From contig NZ_BLWC01000001.1 in the NCBI RefSeq assembly GCF_013167895.1, positions 1,550,001 through 1,614,000 on the forward strand: a DNA stretch of 64,000 nt, read 5' to 3'. Below are positions 63,380-64,000 of this stretch, one piece after another (the first letter of the stretch is position 1; each line of letters starts with the position of its first letter). The notes under the pieces are model-generated. The model ran no database searches. It was given only the letters and a program-made list of their open reading frames with translations, and was not told where the DNA came from. Source of the stretch: Streptomyces fulvorobeus. Lineage in GTDB: Bacteria; Actinomycetota; Actinomycetes; Streptomycetales; Streptomycetaceae. A program made the translations under genes and the position numbers.

Positions 63380-64000
63380 TTACTTCCAGCCCTTGAGGAG
63401 CTTGCGGTAGGAGTCACCGGTGGCCGAAGCGGCCTTCTCCGGCGTGGTCTGGCCGGTGAGGACCTTGGTGTACTCGGTGACGAGCGGCGCGAAGAGGCTG
63501 CCGGTCTCCGGAATCCAGGGGCGCTCGACGGCGGTCTCGACGACCGGCTTGAAGAAGCCGACGATCTCGCTGTCCACCGCCTGCTGCTTGGCGTACGCGG
63601 AGGTGCGGGTGGGCAGCAGGTTCAGCTCTCCCGCGGTCTGCGCCTGGGTCTCCACGGACGTCATGTACTCGACGAAGGCGTAGGAGGCGTCGAGGTTCTC
63701 GGAGCCCGCGTACACGGCGAGGTTGTGGCCGCCCTGCGGGGCTCCGTGACCGGCGGTGCCGGCCGGGACCGGGGCGATGCCCAGGTTCGCCTTGTCCGCG
63801 AACTCGGCGCCCGCGAGCGTGTCGGCCACGGCCCACGGGCCGTTGATCATCATCGCGACCTTGCCGTCCTTGAACGACGACTGCATGTTCTCCCAGCCGT
63901 CGGTGGCGTCGGTCTTGGCGGCGCCGGAGTCCACGAGGTCCTTGACGACCTCGAACGCCTTGACGCCCTGGGGCTTGTCCACGGTGACGGCCTTGTCGGC
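63380..64000 (-). CDS. malE: maltose/maltodextrin-binding lipoprotein MalE, C-terminal part
   Basis: The last 206 codons of a solute-binding protein; the gene continues past the right edge. 'MMINGPWAVADTLAGAEFAD', 'GTAGHGAPQGGHNLAVYAGS' and 'SYRKLLKGWK' are typical of group 1 extracellular sugar-binding proteins. The intact protein would be anchored by a lipobox cysteine outside this window. It is the first gene of the malE-malF-malG operon; its promoter and any regulator upstream are not visible. Confidence 0.9.
   Translation of the reverse strand, partial: ADKAVTVDKPQGVKAFEVVKDLVDSGAAKTDATDGWENMQSSFKDGKVAMMINGPWAVADTLAGAEFADKANLGIAPVPAGTAGHGAPQGGHNLAVYAGSENLDASYAFVEYMTSVETQAQTAGELNLLPTRTSAYAKQQAVDSEIVGFFKPVVETAVERPWIPETGSLFAPLVTEYTKVLTGQTTPEKAASATGDSYRKLLKGWK

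Noticed and set aside
1..64000. tRNA, rRNA, CRISPR array or insertion sequence
   Set aside because: I saw no cloverleaf-like tRNA sequence, no regularly spaced repeats and no transposase.

Overview
The window is high-GC actinobacterial DNA and almost certainly a Streptomyces chromosome. Starts are often GTG, coding density is high, and the gene order (cobalamin assembly, pepA-lpd-sucB, aceE, lipB-lipA, glnA, glnII, glnRII, a large pullulanase and a maltose operon) is the one I recall from the S. coelicolor SCO217x-SCO223x region. Both window edges cut genes: a methyltransferase on the left and malE on the right.

Layout. 1-6.8 kb: methyltransferase end, HtrA-like lipoprotein protease, cobU fusion, cobT, a decayed membrane-protein gene, cobS and a GH114 lipoprotein. 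6.9-16 kb: 2-oxoacid dehydrogenase block (pepA, lpd, sucB, a GntR regulator with a 17-bp palindrome, aceE). 16-24.5 kb: regulators and enzymes, then lipB and lipA, which make the lipoyl cofactor needed by sucB and other 2-oxoacid dehydrogenases. 24.7-27.9 kb: small membrane proteins and glnA behind a well-formed GlnR box.

27.87-37.89 kb: a 10-kb integrated element inserted into the 3' end of glnA. It is bounded by a perfect 22-bp direct repeat and has a matching 18-bp arm-type repeat inside each end. Its left half is laid out like a phage-inducible chromosomal island: int and an XRE repressor point left, while an excisionase-like protein, a RecA/RepA-type ATPase and a lone HK97-fold major capsid protein point right. 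I see no terminase, portal, protease or tail gene. Its right half carries a DUF6879/XRE-DUF5753 operon and a convergent RHH/DUF6907/zinc-ribbon operon. The insertion kept the GlnA reading frame intact but moved the original glnA terminator 10 kb away. I consider this element the most interesting content of the window.

38-50.9 kb: an unknown membrane protein, a Shedu-type (DUF4263) defence nuclease just outside attR, ArsC-like and AhpD-like proteins, a MocR regulator, an oxidoreductase, glnII with glnRII nearby, MarR and TetR regulators and unknowns. 51-64 kb: starch and maltodextrin use on the minus strand. It holds a giant secreted amylase-pullulanase, a secreted alpha-amylase with a starch-binding domain, a LacI-family regulator translationally coupled to an alpha-glucosidase gene, and malG, malF and malE.

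Four genes (aceE, lipB, the mocR-type gene and the pullulanase) are each broken by one missing base in a G/C run. Adding one base restores a full-length family member every time, so I suspect homopolymer errors in the assembly rather than four real mutations. The gene at 4529-5033 is different: it has a large internal deletion as well as frameshifts and looks truly decayed.
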